Assembly: GCA_011389755.1 (NCBI GenBank)
Contig: JAABTR010000423.1
Span: 1-7,766 of the forward strand
Length of the DNA stretch: 7,766 nucleotides
Direction: 5' to 3'
DNA from: Deltaproteobacteria bacterium
GTDB taxonomy: Bacteria; Myxococcota_A; Polyangia; JAAYKL01
Shown: in pieces, positions 5,731 through 7,766 of the stretch
Numbering within the stretch: position 1 is the stretch's first letter
Layout: each line of letters begins with the position of its first letter
Program-made: the position numbers and the translations under genes
The notes under the pieces: model-generated
What the model saw: only the letters and a program-made list of their open reading frames with translations
Databases searched by the model: none
What the model was told of the DNA's origin: nothing

Positions 5731-7605
5731 ATGAAATTGTCAGTGGGGAAGATGAGCACGTTGTGCCTGGCGATAACCGGTGCGCTCGTTTTGGGGTGTC
5801 ACAGTCGAGATCCGGCGTCGATCTGCCCGGTCGAGGTGTGGCGCAGCCGTGTACAGTTGGGTGGGGTGCATGGGTTGGACGTACTCGTGGTAGTGGACAA
5901 CTCGAGCTCCATGGACCAGGAGCGCGGGCAACTGGCCACGAGAGTTTACTCTCTTGTCAACGCGATGGTGTACCCTCTGGCCTCCACGCGAATCCTCGGC
6001 GCGGATGACCTCCGGATCGCCGTCGTCAGCTCCGACATGGGGTTGCAGTGGGGCGGCAACCTGGAGGCTCCCGTGGGGGAGTTCGACCACGGCTGCGACG
6101 CGCGCGAGGGCGGGGACAACGGGCGTTTTCAAGGGTATCAGGCGCAGAGCGTGGATTTTGTCTCCGGGATTATCCCGTGCGATTCAGGCGTGAAGCACTG
6201 TCCCCGGGACTGGCGCTGCTCCGAGGGGGTGTGCCGGCCGCCTGCCGATGGTTCTACCGGTCGAGAATGTCCGGCATTGGAGGGGCCCGTTGCTGAGATG
6301 ACCAAGTGGGAGTATGGAACTTTGGTCGCCGGGCAGGCGGCGTGCTTGGCGAATCTCGATGTGAGCACGTGCACTGTGGAGCAACCGCTCGAGGCAGCGA
6401 TCGCCGGGTTGAGACACGGGAAAAGAAGCGGGTTCATACGCGAACATCGCCCCTTGCTCCTGGTCGTTGTCAGCGATGAGGACGATTGTTCTCTAAAAGA
6501 CAAGGGGCTGTTCGAGACCGAGCAGTGGAAGACAGGTGGGGGCGATGGCGCCGACTATACGTGTCACGATCCGCACAGAGCCGATGCTGAGAGTTTCCTC
6601 TATCCCGCGAGCCGCTACTACGAAGAAATTCAGAAGATACTGGGGTTTGATGACAGCATTCCCAATTGGGCGTTCTTTTTTTTGGCGATTGTCGGCGTTC
6701 CTCCCACCGAGGACTGTCAGGGAAGTGGAGACGAGTTGGGATCTTGTCTCGAGTCGGAAGAGATGCAGCTGAGGCTCGAAGAGTCCGCAGACGTGACAGG
6801 GACCGGCAGGCGTTTGCGTCCCGCGTGTACAATGGTTGACCAGGGCAAAATCGTCGCAGAGGCGACGCCTGGTCGCCGTTTCGTGAAGGTGGCGCAGCAG
6901 TTCGGCTCCGAGGGTTACGTTCACTCCATCTGTGACCCCGACTGGAATTCGGCATTTGAGACGATCGCCGATCGCTTCGATACGTGTTTTTGTGGTGGCG
7001 ACTGTTTTTGGTCTCAGTTGAGATGGGATCCGGAAAACAAGACGGTGAGTGAATGCCAATTGTTGGCAAAGTACGCGTTTGTCGAGCCGGGAAGGCAGTG
7101 CCCCGAGGCCTTCCGTCGCGAGTTTTACGAAGAGGGCGGTGACGTCAAGTCGAGGCAGATGTCCTCCGAGAAATACGAGTCGTCCGTGATGCGCCAGGTG
7201 GTGTCGGCCGACGACGGCACCCAATACGAAGAGGTCTATTGCCCGATTCCCCAAATTCCCGTGGACATAGACTGCGAAGTGGCGCACAAAACGGCCGCGA
7301 CGCTCGAAGGGGTCTATCCAGGGGCTTTCGGTTGGTACTATTGTGAAGGGCGGGGCGAAGACTACGTAATCGCTTGCCGAGACGGCGAGGACAACGACGG
7401 TGATGGACGAGTCGACGACGAAGATCCCGACTGCGCCGGCTGCGTTGCCGGTGATGAACAAAAATGCCCGTGGGAGTGCCAATATGAAGTCCGGTTCACT
7501 CCCGCCACTCGGCATTTGACCCCAGAATTGTATGTTCAGTGCCGCACCCGCCCCTCCAAAGACGGCGAAGGCTGCGGGGAAAATCCACCGACTCAGATCG
7601 AATGA
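5731..7605 (+). CDS. Cys-rich lipoprotein with von Willebrand factor A (MIDAS) domain
   Basis: Predicted envelope-anchored 624-residue protein with a metal-dependent adhesion domain. The lipoprotein signal ends in VLGC with Cys23. VWA motifs: beta-1 and the MIDAS DxSxS at 56-60 in 'VLVVVDNSSSM'; strand 'RIAVVSSDMG' at 95-104; a 'CTVEQPLEAAI' helix at 214-224, where Thr215 may be the MIDAS threonine; and 'LLVVVSDEDDCS' at 243-254 with Asp249 as the likely third MIDAS ligand. 'WAFFFLAIVGVPP' (313-325) and 'YVHSICDPDWNSAFETIADRF' territory (396-416) complete the fold as in Myxococcota-type VWA lipoproteins. Insertions carry many cysteines, e.g. C150, C157, C163, C168. About 30 Cys remain beyond the signal peptide and lipid Cys, an even number consistent with disulfides. 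Residues 549-568 hold a Cys-flanked acidic motif, 'CRDGEDNDGDGRVDDEDPDC', like the calcium-type DNDGDG loops of surface proteins in these bacteria. It is probably cotranscribed with the C25 peptidase. The ligand is unknown. Confidence 0.87.
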   Translation: MKLSVGKMSTLCLAITGALVLGCHSRDPASICPVEVWRSRVQLGGVHGLDVLVVVDNSSSMDQERGQLATRVYSLVNAMVYPLASTRILGADDLRIAVVSSDMGLQWGGNLEAPVGEFDHGCDAREGGDNGRFQGYQAQSVDFVSGIIPCDSGVKHCPRDWRCSEGVCRPPADGSTGRECPALEGPVAEMTKWEYGTLVAGQAACLANLDVSTCTVEQPLEAAIAGLRHGKRSGFIREHRPLLLVVVSDEDDCSLKDKGLFETEQWKTGGGDGADYTCHDPHRADAESFLYPASRYYEEIQKILGFDDSIPNWAFFFLAIVGVPPTEDCQGSGDELGSCLESEEMQLRLEESADVTGTGRRLRPACTMVDQGKIVAEATPGRRFVKVAQQFGSEGYVHSICDPDWNSAFETIADRFDTCFCGGDCFWSQLRWDPENKTVSECQLLAKYAFVEPGRQCPEAFRREFYEEGGDVKSRQMSSEKYESSVMRQVVSADDGTQYEEVYCPIPQIPVDIDCEVAHKTAATLEGVYPGAFGWYYCEGRGEDYVIACRDGEDNDGDGRVDDEDPDCAGCVAGDEQKCPWECQYEVRFTPATRHLTPELYVQCRTRPSKDGEGCGENPPTQIE

Positions 7606-7680
7606 CCTTCATGCAATCAAAGGGGCTTTGCAGCTCGAATATCAACAGCGGAATTCTATAGGCACTAAAAAATACGCGGT
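7606..7680. other. Convergent intergenic spacer
   Basis: This 75-base spacer separates the VWA gene from the minus-strand cytochrome-like gene. It contains a small hairpin, CAAAG (7618-7622) with CTTTG (7626-7630), or alternatively TGCAA (7612-7616) with TTGCA (7628-7632). It also has an A6 tract (7667-7672) that reads as a T-run for the minus-strand gene. No convincing GC-rich stem plus T-run terminator exists in either direction. Confidence 0.45.
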
Positions 7681-7766
7681 CTAGCCGTGGCAAGCTGGGC
7701 ACGTTGCCAGGTTGGAGAAATCGCTCGGGGGATTGTGGTTCTTGATCGGTGAGTGACATCCCACGC
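7681..7766 (-). CDS. C-terminal end of a probable multihaem c-type cytochrome (partial, 5' end outside window)
   Basis: The last 27 codons of a minus-strand gene are readable, ending in TAG at 7683-7681. The peptide ends '...LATCPACHG', a perfect CxxCH haem-attachment motif (7701-7687). At the window edge it reads V-G-C-H-S-P; the preceding codon is cut but ends in GC, so TGC (Cys) would complete a second motif, C-V-G-C-H. Two CxxCH motifs about 18 residues apart, plus an intervening His (in 'KNH') that could be an axial ligand, are typical of multihaem cytochromes such as the c7/c3 group. Several of these end within a few residues of the last CxxCH. Such proteins act in the periplasm or at the outer membrane in electron transfer. 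Another minus-strand frame overlaps this region but also runs through the VWA coding sequence and shows no motif. The family is likely; subfamily and number of haems cannot be told. Confidence 0.65.
   Translation of the reverse strand, partial: VGCHSPIKNHNPPSDFSNLATCPACHG

Noticed and set aside
6493..7515. Minus-strand open frame opposite the VWA gene
   Set aside because: The plus-strand protein carries MIDAS and Cys motifs throughout; the antisense frame has no domain pattern or plausible start context.
7677..7687. CGG-tctag-CCG stem next to the A6 tract as a minus-strand terminator
   Set aside because: Only three base pairs form, too weak to support an intrinsic terminator despite the T6 run on the minus strand.
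7688..7709. Inverted repeat TGGCAA / TTGCCA as a terminator
   Set aside because: It lies inside the cytochrome-like coding sequence. It is not followed by a T-run on the plus strand and is about 15 bases from the T6 on the minus strand, so it is probably coincidental.
7496..7759. Minus-strand open frame overlapping the end of the VWA gene
   Set aside because: It overlaps the VWA coding sequence by about 110 bases and shows no motif, while the adjacent minus frame ending at 7681 carries CxxCH motifs and fits a convergent gene.

Overview
The window reads as a gene-dense stretch of GC-rich bacterial chromosome from the deltaproteobacterial/Myxococcota side of the tree, though no marker gene fixes the phylum. 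The pointers are three lipoproteins out of five complete or near-complete genes, a Ser/Asp/Gly-rich linker just after a lipidation cysteine, and a von Willebrand A (VWA) lipoprotein with the 'SDEDDCS' strand, an 'SICDPDW' segment and a Cys-flanked DxDNDGDG acidic motif. These traits are typical of predatory or surface-active Myxococcota-like genomes. No tRNA, rRNA, CRISPR array, insertion sequence or integrase was seen.

Layout on the plus strand. (1) Positions 1-1530 hold an atypical short-chain dehydrogenase with a C-terminal DUF2867 domain; its start may lie upstream of the window. (2) Positions 1511-2230 overlap it by 20 bases and encode a class I SAM-dependent methyltransferase fold carrying a lipoprotein signal peptide and a His-rich linker. 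(3) After an 89-base gap with a weak promoter candidate, 2320-3510 encodes an archaeal-type cofactor-independent phosphoglycerate mutase (ApgM). (4) After a 71-base gap with an A9 tract and a promoter-like TTGACG/TATATG pair, 3582-5708 encodes a large lipoprotein: gingipain-like C25 cysteine peptidase, then a bacterial repeat, a CBM6-like module and a second bacterial repeat. (5) Twenty-two bases later, with a good ribosome binding site, 5731-7605 encodes a Cys-rich VWA lipoprotein.

On the minus strand, the right edge (7681-7766) holds the last 27 codons of a convergent gene. Its frame ends in CPACHG and also contains a GCH that is very probably the end of a second CxxCH, so I read it as the C-terminus of a multihaem c-type cytochrome.

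The most coherent biological unit is the C25 peptidase plus VWA lipoprotein pair (3582-7605). Its short spacing suggests one transcript, and both products should be lipid-anchored at the cell envelope. One supplies a predicted protease with a glycan-binding-like module, the other a metal-dependent adhesion domain. A surface attachment and degradation role is an inference. The first two genes look translationally coupled; apgM is a housekeeping metabolic gene with no obvious link to the neighbours.
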